This document shows, piece after piece, positions 35,640-47,123 of a DNA stretch of 64,000 nucleotides (position 1 is the stretch's first letter; each line of letters begins with the position of its first letter). Location: assembly GCA_026075535.2 (NCBI GenBank), contig AP026549.1:3906001-3970000 (forward strand), read 5' to 3'. Both the position numbers and the translations under genes were made by a program. The stretch comes from Tricholoma matsutake (Eukaryota > Basidiomycota > Agaricomycetes > Agaricales > Tricholomataceae). The notes under the pieces were generated by a model. That model was given only the letters and a program-made list of their open reading frames with translations, ran no database searches and was not told where the DNA came from.

Positions 35640-35790
35640 TAAGTTGAGCATCTGGAGTAACTGGAATCTGGTTGGAATAACTGGAATAACTGGACTCCAA
35701 CTGGAATAACTGGACTCCAATTGGAATAACTGGACTCCAATTGGAATAACTGGACTCTGACTGGAATAACTGGACTCCAACCAGAATAGG
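35640..35790 (+). repeat. 20-bp subterminal tandem repeat of E1
   Basis: About five units of GGAATAACTGGACTCCAACT with single-base variants lie just inside the right terminus. Related GGAAT/CTGG words lie inside the left terminus (34092-34160 and 34200-34285). Confidence 0.8.
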
Positions 35791-35811
35791 TGGGGGAGGG
35801 TAAATTACAGC

Positions 35812-36588
35812 TCAGCAGGCACAAGCTATGAGTAGGCTTACTGTGATGTCATCCAAGGCTACATGGGAAAGTGGTGTAGGACTTGTTGCCATGGCTGTCT
35901 TGTCATTTTCCATGCCATCCCTGTTGTTAGCATCTTCTATTGTCCCCATGCATTTTGCTTGTTTGGAAGTGGCCATTCCCAATTTGCCAAGACCACGTTT
36001 CACCTGTGAGTTGCCCCCTGGAGTGGGAGAATCCTCGTGTTCTTGCTTCATGGTTTGTGGCTGTTTAGACCATGTTCCATGCCAAGACAGATAGTGATTG
36101 GTCGCAATTTGTTCAGCTTTCCAGTCCAAGTCACACAATTTGAGTTCAGGGAAGCAAAGGCGCATTTCGTGACAGTATAACTTCCTGGTCTCTAGGTCAG
36201 CAGCTCCCCAGGTTGCTGGTGGGGTCCCATTTTTTGCTAGCAACACCCAGATAGATCACACGAATTGTTGTATCTCAGAAGCCCTATCGCCAGTGATCAC
36301 TTGGCCATTCTCCAACTCCACATACCACATTGTCACATTGATACCCTTCACCGCATGGCCCCTGCCCCACTGAGAGTGTGAGGCATCGGCCTCAGCAGCA
36401 TGTTCATTCTGATATGCAGACCAGTCACACTTGAACCAGCATTTCACATAGGGGTAGTCTGTCCGGTTCATGGGAGTATTAGTATCAGCAGAGGTCACTC
36501 TCTTGACAAGTTTGTTGGCATCAGTTGTAGGTTTGGGAATGTGCTTGAGAAGTGCCAGGCAAGCTTTGCTAAAGAGGTGAATCATCAA
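35812..36588 (-). pseudogene. Hypothetical basidiomycete protein, two frames
   Basis: The first frame (36588-36256) gives 'YPYVKCWFKCDWSAYQNEHA' and 'GHAVKGINVTMWYVELENGQ'. The second (36246-35812) gives 'LYCHEMRLCFPELKLCDLDW' and 'KAEQIATNHYLSWH'. The block 'ELxLCxxDWKAEQIAxxxYxSWH' recurs in unnamed proteins of mushroom genomes. A stop between the frames (36247-36255) suggests decay or a short intron. Its C-terminus meets the right border of E1. No function can be given. Confidence 0.4.
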
Positions 36589-36845
36589 TATGATTGGTTG
36601 AGAATGTTTATGCTGGAACTGGCTTACTATAGTGTCTGGTGTTGTGTTTCAAGCTTGATATTTCTCCTCTCCAACTGTGTGTTCTGCCCTCATACTAACT
36701 GGCATTCCTGTTCAAGCATTCCAACCTGATTGAATGGTGCAAGCTCAGGCAAAGATTGACTTGGCCTTGGACCTGTTAATATTGCCGGATCAGAGTGCAT
36801 CAAATCACTCTAAAACAGAGTTGTCATCCCCCAACAGACAAAGAA

Positions 36846-37116
36846 TCATAAAACAATTCCCACCTCAAAAGAGCTATAGGAAGACTGAGAGTTGGCACTA
36901 TCAGAAGTAGATGGTGGATATGAAGCAATGCTAGTGCTGTTGGTGACATGATGTTTCAGATCCGACATCAGGCTCCCATCCAGTGACCCAAAGGACAACT
37001 TTGGGCTCACACTGTGCATTACAGAGCAAGATTTCAAGTTTGCATATACATGTGGGCGTAGGTACATCCTGGATAGTGCTGAATGTTGTGGTTATGTTCA
37101 TGAAGAGCTCATCCAA
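36846..37116 (-). CDS. Small serine-rich ORF
   Basis: Overlapping short frames lie between the hypothetical gene and FunK1. One (37067-36846) ends in a serine-rich tail ('SYPPSTSDSANSQSSYSSFE'). It is not recognised and may be non-coding. Confidence 0.2.
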
Positions 37117-37310
37117 GTCACATCATGTTTTATTTGGAAACAATCTATTCATATAGAGGTACCCAGATGAATCATAGAACTATATCAAGACAGTAGAATC
37201 AGCAGCCAAAGAATGCAAACAAGGTAGTACAGCATATAGAAGAGAGGATTAAGTGAGATCCCTGCCAAAACCTGGCACCCTCAAGCAGTCAGCTTGCGTT
37301 GCTACTCAGG

Positions 37311-38909
37311 CTATTCCTCAACAGTGACATATGCCTCTCGCAGGATCTCCAAAAAGGTGTCATGGGTGAGCATATTTGTAAAATTTATGAGTTGGGGAAA
37401 ACAGGCTGAGATGAGTCGGCGAGTAAATGAGATAAAATCAGCCCAATATGGTGTAAATGTTGGAAAGAGCGATACATCAGCAGTCGACATAACACTGAAT
37501 TTGTCAATGCATGATTTGCCTGAAGGTCTCATGTCAAAACCAACACTCCAGGGGGATAAACACCATTTCAGCCAGATCATCCAAATCTATATGCATACCT
37601 GGGCCCTTGAAATACATGCAGAAGTAAAAGATGATATGAAGAATTGATTCAAGATCATGGCCAGGTCAATGCATAAAAGGTCATGGAAATGAAAGCAGAG
37701 CTTCTATCACAAAAAAGAGGGGGTTCCCTAAAAATAGCATATTGTTATTGATAATCATGAATACTGAATAGTACTGAATAGTTAAGCAACTCACAGTCCA
37801 AACATGATTCTTGGTCTTCTTACTGGTTGCCTCAGTATCATCACCAGCTCCAGCAGTTGTCACAGCTTCATTGTCAAGTGAGCCACCATTGATATTCATG
37901 TCATGCTCCTCATTGTTTATGTTAAAGTTGGTAATGATACCAGCAGCAATGTTCTCAATGGTCATTGCAAAATCAAAATCAATCAACAACCCTGTAGCTT
38001 CACTGTTATTGTTGGGGCGACAAAGAAGGATGTTGCCGATACTGATATCACAATGTAGAATCTTGAGCTTCTCGCACAAGTATTTATGGGCTGCCAACCT
38101 GGTGAGAATGTTATCATAACAGTGATTCAGTAGACTCACCAAAAACAATGGTCAACAACAACCCATTGATAAATTCCTTCTTGGATTGGAAGCTTGTTAA
38201 TGGTACACCAATAGTGCCAGTGAGAATACGGCAATGAACATGTTGGTTGTTAAGTTGCCCAACTAGTCCAAAGCCATGATAATTGGCAGTCAAGTCCCTA
38301 ACCCCATTAATTATGACATCACCCCCACCAATCAAAGTCAGGACCAATGTCTCAATCTTGTCATGCCCTAACATACATTTCAAATGAGCGACCTTGGATT
38401 TGACATGGTCTGCCTGTACCCAGGAGTCTTTGAGTACAAACTGTTTACAATCTCAGGCCACAATTCAGACCCTGGTTCCTCAACCAAGGAAGCTCTCCAA
38501 TGTGTAAATGTTATCCTTAATTTCATAACACCTGTCATCATGCAATCAATACTTCAGTTTCAGGGTTGCATATGAAATGGGGATCTAGCCCAATGTCGGT
38601 GTCATCACCAGACATGAAAAAGGCAAGGATTGTCAGAAAAAGCTGAGCAGATTCCAAACCATTCATTGACAACGGCACTCCACGATAATGAATTGGGCCT
38701 TCACGATCAGTCAACATGAGTGTATACTGCCCAGAGCTGTTGAAGGAAAGTGTGGGTACAAAACAACAATCAAACTGGACAACAAACAAGAGGTACAACT
38801 TGGCATTGATTGTATGAACCATCTGTGATGGTGACCTAGCCTCTGTTGTGACCTCAGCAAAGGAATGGATGTGAAGCCAATTAACACATCACAGTGAATC
38901 AAGCAGTGA
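37311..38909 (-). pseudogene. FunK1 fungal protein kinase, C-terminal two-thirds
   Basis: This is the downstream half of a kinase gene split by the 8.97-kb insertion. It begins with 'LHIHSFAEVTTEARSPSQM' and continues 'VVQFDCCFVPTLSFNSSGQY', 'DIGLDPHF', 'FVLKDSWVQADHVKSKVAHL' (the lysine block), 'VHCRILTGTIGVPLTSFQSK', an intron, 'AHKYLCEKLKILHCDISIGN' and 'LLIDFDFAM' (DFD metal-binding motif). An intron at about 37733-37799 leads to 'FFVIEALL' and the C-terminus 'THDTFLEILREAY'. The catalytic HRD is HCD here (TGT, one C-to-T step from CGT). Extra stops and a one-base shift after the last intron show decay. FunK1 kinases form large families in agarics; their substrates are unknown. Confidence 0.85.
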
Positions 38910-39637
38910 CACCACGGGCAAAACCTAAGGCAGTTGAAACTCAACTGCCTTCAAGGCAGTGGGTACGGTAGTTGACAGTGCCTGAATCAGTAATTATGTA
39001 ATATTGCCTTCAACGACAAATCATCACCTGACCTTCCCACAATGCAAGCCTAAGAATAGTGATGGATATGTTCCCCCCCTGATTACCACCCAATCACCGT
39101 CTCCCATGGTTGATCAACATGCACCAGTCTCGGCTAACATTGTGCTATTCCACTCATTCCTGGCCCTTTCCCTTCGCTTTTTTTGCCAGATAACACTTAT
39201 GTATGTACATATAGTGTTAATAAGCAATTGTTTTCGCTTTTACAGCTATATTTAACCCATAACAAGCACTCTCCCTGGTTGAGAGGAGGAGGGGGTCTCT
39301 TCTCTTTGTTTGGGGGTGTCTGTAATGCATGTCTATGGCTGTATATTCATATTAATAACTAAATACATGAATGGGGAGGGTGCTGTATGAGATGGGAAGG
39401 GAAATGGGGAGAAGTGACAGAATGAGGGTACCATCTACTGGGATTGTACACTATCTACAGCTAGAAAAATGTATGTGGAGGGTATATGGATGTATGTAGA
39501 AGCAAGGACTGATGTTGGGAGAGCTGGGGACAAGGTGCTCTCTGTCAGTGACCTGCATAGGGAGGGAGGAGAGGTGGTCACTTACTTGCATACCTAAGCC
39601 TTCCCCTTATGAAATGCACCTGGAAAGAGAATATTAG
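38910..39637 (+). repeat. Left terminal inverted repeat arm
   Basis: Carries a plus-strand frame ('HHLTFPQCKPKNSDGYVPPL') matching the minus-strand frame of the right arm. It lacks a 25-bp segment containing a perfect hairpin that is present in the right arm, which breaks the frame here. Confidence 0.85.
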
Positions 39638-39642
39638 GGTTG

Positions 39643-39781
39643 TTCACAGTAGCCATTTTTGGGCCATTTTTGGCTCATTTTTGGCTTCATTTTTGGATCA
39701 TTTTTGGGTGTTTGGCAGAAGAATGATCAAAATGGACCGAAAAATGGAGTGAAAAATGAAGTGAAAAATGGCTACTGTGAA
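39643..39781. mobile_element. 139-bp MITE-like inverted repeat
   Basis: TTCACAGTAGCCATTTTT at 39643-39660 is repeated inverted at 39764-39781. Between them are CATTTTTGG units on the left and AAAAATG-GTGA units on the right, so each half is a run of ~10-bp subterminal repeats. It has no coding capacity. A target duplication was not found. Confidence 0.75.
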
Positions 39782-39989
39782 TGCTCTGAAATGCAAACCT
39801 CTGTAAAATGAAGTAAAAATGCATTTTACTTACCTCCGGCAGCCCTCAGCACATTCAAACTCCACCTCAAAAGACTTCATGAAATTATTGTTGTACCAAG
39901 TTCTTTTGTAGTTCTTGCTAAGTTCATCACACTGTTGGGATATTTATTTTCAAGTCCTTGTTGAAATTTGAACAATGTGCAGGTAAACA

Positions 39990-40640
39990 TACAAATAAAT
40001 ATATTCCTTCATACTAACAAAAATAACTACGAAAAAAAGGGGCTCCCTCCCCATCGCCCCTGACACTCCCCATCTGTGTCGTTCCCCTCCTGATTATCTA
40101 TGTCATCCCCCTCCTCGTCCCTGTTGTCCCGTCTACATATCTCCATTGTTTGGTTGTTGCCGTTCGCTGGGTGCTGGTTGTCGTCGCGTTGTGGCCCCTT
40201 TCATTGTTGCCCAGGGTCATCATGTTGTCCCCACCTTGTCGTTGACTCTCCCTGTTCATTGTTGACCCACCCTTTCATTGTGCTGCCCCGTTTGCTCCCC
40301 TTTCCACCCTGCAAACAGTTGTTCGCAGTGATTGGAGGGGATGATGGTGGTGGTGGACTGTGGCCATCCCCTCCTCGTCGTCATGGTTGTCTTGTCCCCA
40401 TCATCTCATCATCCCCATCCCCATCTTCTATACCCCCTGTTGTTCCCATCAGCACCCACAATCCATCCTCCGAGCAGTGGCTTGTAGGCATGGGAGTGGG
40501 TGCTGGGCTGATGTTTCGCATTGGGGGTAGGCATCGTGTATCAGTAATGTGGCACCGAGAGGGGGGTTGGCTAGTGCTTACCTGATGGGTGTCCCCTCCA
40601 TGGGTCTCCCAGTGCCCTTCCCTGTTCTCCGCTGGGCTGG
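39990..40640 (-). mobile_element. Relic E5 of the E1/E2 family
   Basis: On the minus strand this matches the interior style of E4: an ACTATTGACGATGACAAC block near 40650, two hairpin motif copies (40467-40488 and 40309-40328) and a final GGGGC...GCCCC hairpin followed by seven T (40031-40055, read on minus). Ends are missing. It sits between the MITE and the chromovirus. Confidence 0.45.
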
Positions 40641-43374
40641 GTAGTTGTTGTCATCGTCAATAGTTAATATCATTAGTAACAATGAAATGAACCATTCCTG
40701 TTCATCAAACTCCCACACCAGCCATCAATGTCCCAGTACCAATGGATGTTGATGCAGCCCGCAGCCGTGCATGTAGGTTGGATCTCTGCTACCATTGTGG
40801 GGAAATTGGGCACATGGCTGGAGCATGTCCCCATCATCAGGATATCCACATGCTCACCCTTGAGGGGCAAGATGAACTCCTCCAAGACTTGTTGGCACTT
40901 GTAGACATTGAGGAAGTGAAGGATCAGGTTGCAGAGGAGATCAAGTCAGAAGTTGTAGAAAAGCAGGATTTTTCTATTTGCAGCGAGTGAATTGTACGCC
41001 CTCACTGCCTGTCCATAACCACTTTGAAGTCTTGTCAGTTGAATCCCTGGAGAATGAATCCATTTCTGTGACTGTTCCCCTCTCTGACCCTTCGAAGTTG
41101 GCTGAAGATGTACCTGCTCTTCCCATCTCTCCCTCTGCTCCACACCCCAAAATTAAATCATGGGAGCGTAAACTACCATGCAAATATATTGTTGCATCCA
41201 CTCCCTCTACACATTCCTTGAACCTAGCAATTGAGTTGCAGATGACTGACACTGGACAGATACTTGGTGTCTCTGCGCTCCTGGACTCTGGTGCGACCGG
41301 TCTCTTCATTGATGCCCATCTCACACAACAACATCGCCTAAATACTCGCTCACTCTCGCGTCTGATACCTGTGTATAATGTGGATGGGTCCCCAATGAAG
41401 CTGGTGCCATCCGAGAGGTTGTAGACCTGGTCCTCCATTACAAAGATCATAGTGAGCATGCCCTTTTTGCTGTCACTCAATTAGGAAAGCAAAAGGTGAT
41501 TTTGGGCTATCCATGGCTTCGAGACCATAACCCAGAGGTCGACTGGCATACTGGGGAGGTTACCATGAGCCGATGTCCATCCCACTGTCATACTTGTTTC
41601 ACAGAAGCCAGGCAAGAACATCGTGGACAGAAGGCAGTGATACGACATACTCAGAAGTGTTGTGCTGGACCCCTGCCTATACCTGAAGTGGAGTTGGAAG
41701 GGGTTCCTGATCTGATGCTGGACTCAGATGATGATGATGAGGAGCCAGAGAAAGTGGAGGAAGGTGATTGGATCCTTTGTCCATCGCACGAGGTGTGTGC
41801 TACATTGAACATATCCCAATGCCTCACTGAGGCCTTCCACAAAAACAATGCTGCTGAATCCTCTACTAATTCCTTGCTCCCTCATCTCCATGAGTTTGGA
41901 GACATGTTCTCCAAGGAATCGTTTGACTCTCTCCCTGCATGCAAGCTATGGGATCATGCAATCGAACTCACCCCCAGTGCAGCCCCCTCATCCTGCAAGG
42001 TCTATCCTCTCTCTCCTGAAGAACAATGACAGCTTGACCAGTTCATCAATGAACACCTGGCCTCTGGATGTATTCGACCATCGAAGTCACCCATGGCCTC
42101 TCCCTTTTTCTTTGTCAAGAAGAAGGATGGCTCACTTCGACCAGTTCAAGACTACAGAAGGCTCAACAACATCACGGTCAAAAATCACTACCCATTACCT
42201 CTCATCTCTGAACTCGTGAACCAACTCTGTGGAGCCCGATACTTCACCAAGCTCGATGTCCATTGGGGCTACAATAATGTGAGGATAAAGGAGGGAGATG
42301 AGTGAAAGGCAGCCTTTAGTACCAACTGTGGTCTTTTTGAACCACTTGTCATGTTCTTTGGCCTTACTAATAGCCCTGCCACCTTTCAGACCATGATGAA
42401 CAACATTTTCCATGACCTCATCCTCAAAGGCGTTGTCTGCATCTATCTTGATGACATCCTCATCTTCACTCGCACAGTTGTAGAGCACCGTCACATCATG
42501 CACCTCATCCTAGAATGGCTTTGACAGTACAAACTCTACCTTCATCAGGACAAGTGCAAGTTTGAGAAGACCAAGATCAAGTACCTCGGCCTGATTATCT
42601 CAGAGGGTCAGGTGGAGATGGATCCTATCAAGGTGAATGGGGTCATGGCTTGGCTGTCACCCACAAACAAGAAAGAGGTCCAGTCTTTCCTGGGCTTCAT
42701 CAATTTCTATCAGCATTTTATCAAGGATTTCTCACATCATGCATGACCACTGTTCGACTTGACAGGAAAGGAGGCATGGAGGTGGGATAATGCACAACAG
42801 GAGGCATTCAAAAGGCTTAAGGAGATGGTCACTTCCACTCCCATCTTTACCTTTGCTGATGATTCACATCCTTTTCATGTAGAAGCTGACAGTTCTGACT
42901 GTGCGACGAGCGCCATGTTGTCTCAGCAGTCTCCAGAGGACCAGAAGTGGCATCCTGTTGCATTCTACTCCAAAAGCCTTAGTGCTGTAGAGTGAAATTA
43001 TGAGATCCATGACAAGGAGATGTTGGCGATAATGCGTGCAGTTGAGGAGTGGCGACACTTCCTCAAGGCTGCCCAACACAAGGTGGAAATTTGGATGGAT
43101 CACAAGAATCTCGAGTACTTTATGATGGCCAAGAAATTGAACCATCGTCAAGCTTGTTGGTCCCTGTATCTATCCAGATTCGACTTCTCCTTGCACCACT
43201 GTCCAGGTTGCAGCATGGGGAAGACCGATGCCCTCTCCTGATGTGCAGACCATGGGGATGGCAGTGATGACAAAACATTGTGTTGTTGCAGCCAGACCTG
43301 TTCACCATTCGGGCACTGGAAGGCATTCATCACACAAACCATAGTGGTTTACATGAGAATGTTGTTGCCCGAGC

Positions 43375-44048
43375 TGTTACGATTTTCTGTTATCATAACC
43401 CAGGACAACCAGACGTACGCCGGCAAGACCGGGTACTTTATTTTTCTGATTCAACTTGACTCACTTCCAATGGGAGACACTTTGACACATGGTGACTCCA
43501 TGCACCCAAACCCACTCCCACACATGCTGTGGTATGACAGCCCCTCAACATGAGGTCCGTGACATCGGACTCTCACAATCAACATGTTGCGCCGCAGCAC
43601 TCCGTGACATCAGATGCCTCATGTGAGGCATGAGGCCTGTCATTTCTATTGTTCTTTCTATTTTTACTTGATAACGATCCTGCATTCCGATTGGACGATA
43701 GGTATCTTCAAACTGTATATAAGCTGTAGTAATACTGCCTGTATTGCTTAGCTTGACCTAATTCAAATAACGGTCTTAGACTCAACCAGAACACTCAACA
43801 GCTTAGGAAGCCCCTAGCTGTGATAACTCGAACTCAACAGTTGGAAAGCCTCCAACTGTGATACACAAACCGATGGTCTACTCAGAAAGCCTCTGAGTAC
43901 GGATAGCCGTATCGACTTAGGAAGCACCAAGTCCCAAACAGAACCCGGTACAATAAGAAAGCCTCTTACTGCAAGAACTGATACAATTGGAAAGCCTCCA
44001 ACTGCAACATACAAAGACTAGGCTGAGTTGAGACCTATAGTCTTAACA
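43375..44048 (+). mobile_element. Solo LTR (674 bp) of another LTR retrotransposon, nested in gypsy-1
   Basis: It starts TGTTACG and ends CTTAACA, giving TGTTA/TAACA inverted ends. CGAGC flanks both sides (43370-43374 and 44049-44053), a 5-bp target duplication. Removing it restores the gypsy-1 frame through the RNase H-integrase linker ('HENVVARAVKELRKGST'). It belongs to a different family from either resident LTR. Its last 250 bp hold a row of small hairpins. Confidence 0.92.
43800..44004 (+). other. Row of six small hairpins with a shared AAGC-type loop in the solo LTR
   Basis: Hairpins lie at 43800-43819, 43838-43858 (CAGTTGGA AAGCC TCCAACTG), 43879-43899 (TACTCAGA AAGCC TCTGAGTA), 43914-43933, 43952-43970 and 43984-44004 (CAATTGGA AAGCC TCCAACTG). 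Loops are nearly constant (AAGCC, AAGCA), while stems differ and still pair. Confidence 0.8.
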
Positions 44049-45523
44049 CGAGCTGTTAAAGAACTGAGGAAGGGATCCACCCTTTCCTTGCATGCAGCAG
44101 AGTGGGCTGAAAAGGAGGACTTGTTATATTTCAGGGACTGCATCTATGTTCCCAATGACCCAGACCTTTGCCAGCGCATCATATCCCAACACCATGACTC
44201 ACAGATTGCTGGTCATCCTGGACACTGGAAGACCTTGGAGCTCACCTCACGGAATTATTGGTGGCCACAAATGTCATGGCTCATTGGTCAGTATTGTCAC
44301 ACTTGTGACCTTTGCTTACGCACCAAGGTTCCTCGTCGCAAACCCATTGGTGAGCTACACCCTCTTCCTGTTCCAGAGAGTCGTTGGGATGTTGTCAGCA
44401 TTGACTTTGTAGTGGAGTTGCCAGAGTCGAATGGGTTTGATGTGGTGATGTGCACAGTTGATTCAGTGGGAAAATGTGCTCACTTCATTCCCACTCACAC
44501 CACTGTCAGTGCCCTGGGTGCCGCCCAACTCTACCTCCACCATGTGTGGAAATTACACAGACTTCCTGGTGCTTTCCTCTCTGATCATGGCCCTCAGTTC
44601 ATGGCAGAGTTCACTCGTGAGCTGTACCGACTCCTGGGGATCAAACTCCTTGCTTTGACTGCTTATCACCCACAAACCGACAGCCAGACTGAGTGAGTCA
44701 ACCAGGAACTGGAGAAGTACATCCACATCTTTGTTAATGAATGCCAGGACAATTGGGACGATCTTCTCCCCTTGGCCGAATTTGGATACAACAACCATGT
44801 CCATGCTTCCACTCAACAGACCCCTTTCCTCTTAGACACTGGACCACAATCCATGCATGGGATTTGAACCTCGCCAAACTCCCTCACACATTGAGATGGT
44901 GAATGAGTTCACAGAACACATGCAGGATAGCTTGGAGGAGGCAAAGGCAGCCTTAGCAAAGGCGAAGGATGACATGGCATGCTTTTACAACCAACACCAT
45001 TCTCCAACCCCTCAGTACAAGGTAGGTGATCGAGTTTATCTTGACTCCAGTGACATCTCCACTACACGTCCATCCAAGAAACTCGCTCATCACTTCCTGG
45101 GACCTTTCCCCATTGTCAAGTGTGTTGGAATGCATGCCTATCATCTACGCCTCCCAGCCTCCATGTCCAGACTCCACCCAGTCTTCCATGTCGTCAAACT
45201 CCTTCCAACTCCCCCAGATCCATTCCTGGGATGCCATTCACACCCACCACCACCGCCTACAGTGATCAAGGGAGAACCCCAATATGAAGTCGAGTCAATC
45301 TTGGACAGCTGTTTGCATTGAGGAAAACTCCAGTATTTGGTGCATTGGAAGGGTTATGGTATGAGGAGAACTCATGGGTTGAAGAGTCTGATGTGAATGC
45401 CCCTCGGTTAGTCAAGGAATTCCACCGACAGCACACTGCTGCACTGCATCACATTCAAGTCACAGACTTTGGTTATATGTGATTTCGAATGCATCGGGGC
45501 GATGCATCTTAGAGAGGGGGTGA

Positions 45524-46020
45524 TGTAAGGGGACTAGGGGGGTGCCCTGTGTGTTGCTCCTAATTTTTATGTTCATTCTATATTTTTCCTCACTTCATTT
45601 CCTTCTATTCTTCATTTTCTATAATTTTTCCAGATTTTATTACTAATTTTCCCTTTCTATCATGTTTGTGCATGTTGACAGCTCTATATTTAGAGGCGGA
45701 GCACCCCTTCCAACATCTACCCCTTGGTATGATGTCATTTGGCAGCCTTGATCTGCTTATCTCCGCCTTTTCTATTTTTAGGTTATTATTTGATTTTTGT
45801 TGTCTTCACATATACTGGGCATCGGCAAAGGGATCCTTAGAAATTTCTCTTTGTATTTCCCTTTGCTAGAGGCTTAGGTTGCCCTTATAAATATATTGAG
45901 TTGGGATGTAGTCACTCTGACTCACCCAAGGCCTATAGAACTTCTATATCTCAATTTAGTACAGAGATAATGGTATAATTTTGTATCAATACATATTCCC
46001 TGGAGTTGTAGACCATTCAG
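45524..46020 (+). mobile_element. 3' LTR of gypsy-1
   Basis: It starts TGTAAGGGGACTAGG directly after a purine tract (AGAGAGGGGGTGA). The start is fixed by the matching solo fragment ending at 8826. The right boundary is not visible; the coordinate is an estimate. Confidence 0.7.
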
Positions 46021-47123
46021 ATAGGAGGTGAGGCCATAGGATGCACAAGAGAGAGAGTTGAACCAAGTAGTCCCAAAAGGGCAATAATCTGAAGATAACT
46101 CAGCAGTGTCTCAATGCAGTTGTAATTGGAAAGCAGGAGTGAATAGAGGCAAGTTGATTCCTTAGACTGCAAGAGGATTAATGTTTATCTGTGGAGGAAC
46201 GAGGACAAGATACTCAGGAAAGTGTTTATCGACAGTGTGATCGGGAGTATGATCAGATGTGTCTCGATGTACTCAACTACTGCAAATACATTGTTTTGCA
46301 CATTACTCGCTCATTTCTGCACAGATTCCCTGCAGTTAAATTCATTTTTATGCAAAACACTCTCTTCTATCAACCCCTGCTACTACAGTGTGTTGTTTCA
46401 CTGCCGAGATATCTCAAGATTATTACCATTTTTGGAACACCTGGTTCAACTTGCTCCCTGGTGCATAGCTTGGCCTCTCCTGCTATATGAGTAGGCTGTA
46501 GCTCAAGGGGATCTTGTCTAATATGATATCAGGCTCTAATTTTATTACTACAACAAGTGGTTGAGGCACCATTGGCTTTGGGTGAGTGACTGTGCCATGT
46601 CTCAATACATTTACTCTACCTCTCTTTTATAGACTCATGAACCATTCAAAGGTGCTAAATTTACTTGTACTACATTAGTATGCCTGTATATAAGGCCACT
46701 AGTGAGTTCCATGAGCTGGCATGGAGTAACAAGGAGGTTAGGTGAGTATGTGAAATTCCTACTTTGTAGGATGAAGTACTGACCATATAGATTGATTGTA
46801 GGCTATAAATGAAGGTGAAAGGCACCAACTGAATGCCTATGATGAGGTTTGGATGAAAGGTACAGAGGGTGAGTCATGCTGAACAAAGTTCACCTCTGCT
46901 GGTGAGGAACCCATGCTGTGTTGAGCCAGGATCTTCTCCCCTGTCATAACATTTACTGACCCTTATTTTACCTTTATACTAGACCTAGGAATCAAAGAAA
47001 GCGAACACTTTTGCCCCACGGATCTTACAGGGTAAGTATATCTCTTTCTGAGTACATATGCTCTTTTCTGTCTATCCTTGCAACTGCAGGGCCTCTGGGG
47101 GGTCCATCAGGTCATTTATTAGG
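46021..47123. other. Interior stretch of the long-TIR insertion without a recognisable gene
   Basis: Short frames at 46191-46494 have no family resemblance. Nothing else was noticed. It may be original interior of the inverted-repeat element. Confidence 0.35.

Larger units (their letters stand above)
34073..35812 (+). mobile_element. Element E1: nonautonomous DNA element with tRNA-like ends
   Basis: The left end reads AGTACTTTACACTCCCCCAC and the right end, inverted, reads TTTACCCTCCCCCACC with extra bases outside. Both continue into CTATTC(C/T)..GTTGGA. CAGCAGG flanks both sides (34066-34072 and 35813-35819), a candidate 7-9-bp target duplication. From left to right it holds GGAAT-rich subterminal repeats, a minus-strand tRNA-like sequence, a CCACCA-rich tract, a hairpin motif, five hairpins each followed by T- or A/T-rich DNA, a plus-strand tRNA-like sequence and a 20-bp tandem repeat. 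No transposase is present. A GTTTGGGCCATAG...CTTTTTAG tract (34678-34754) looks like a decayed intron shared with E2. Confidence 0.75.
40690..45480 (+). pseudogene. Ty3/gypsy chromovirus gag-pol (gypsy-1), heavily decayed
   Basis: Only the gag end remains, with a CCHC knuckle 'CYHCGEIGHMAGAC' at 40787-40828. The protease motif 'LLDSGATGLFIDAHL' lies near 41281. Reverse transcriptase follows: '[20 protein letters not shown]' and 'YLDD' at 42444-42455. Then come RNase H ('HPFHVEADSSDCATSAMLSQ'), the integrase zinc region ('HHDSQIAGHPGHW' and 'CHTCDLC', about 44185-44310), the integrase core ('PQTDSQTE') and a C-terminal chromodomain ('LQYLVHWKGYG', about 45290-45380). Premature TGA codons lie at 42027, 42303, 42522, 42744, 42993, 43239, 44694 and 45319; most replace family Arg or Trp. 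A frameshift lies near 41410. A solo LTR interrupts it at 43375-44048. The 5' LTR and most of gag are absent. The layout is that of MarY1-like basidiomycete chromoviruses. Confidence 0.92.

Noticed and set aside
45524..46020. A full second LTR pair for gypsy-1
   Set aside because: No 5' LTR is present near 40.6 kb; the matching fragment at 8.5-8.8 kb is in the opposite orientation and separate.
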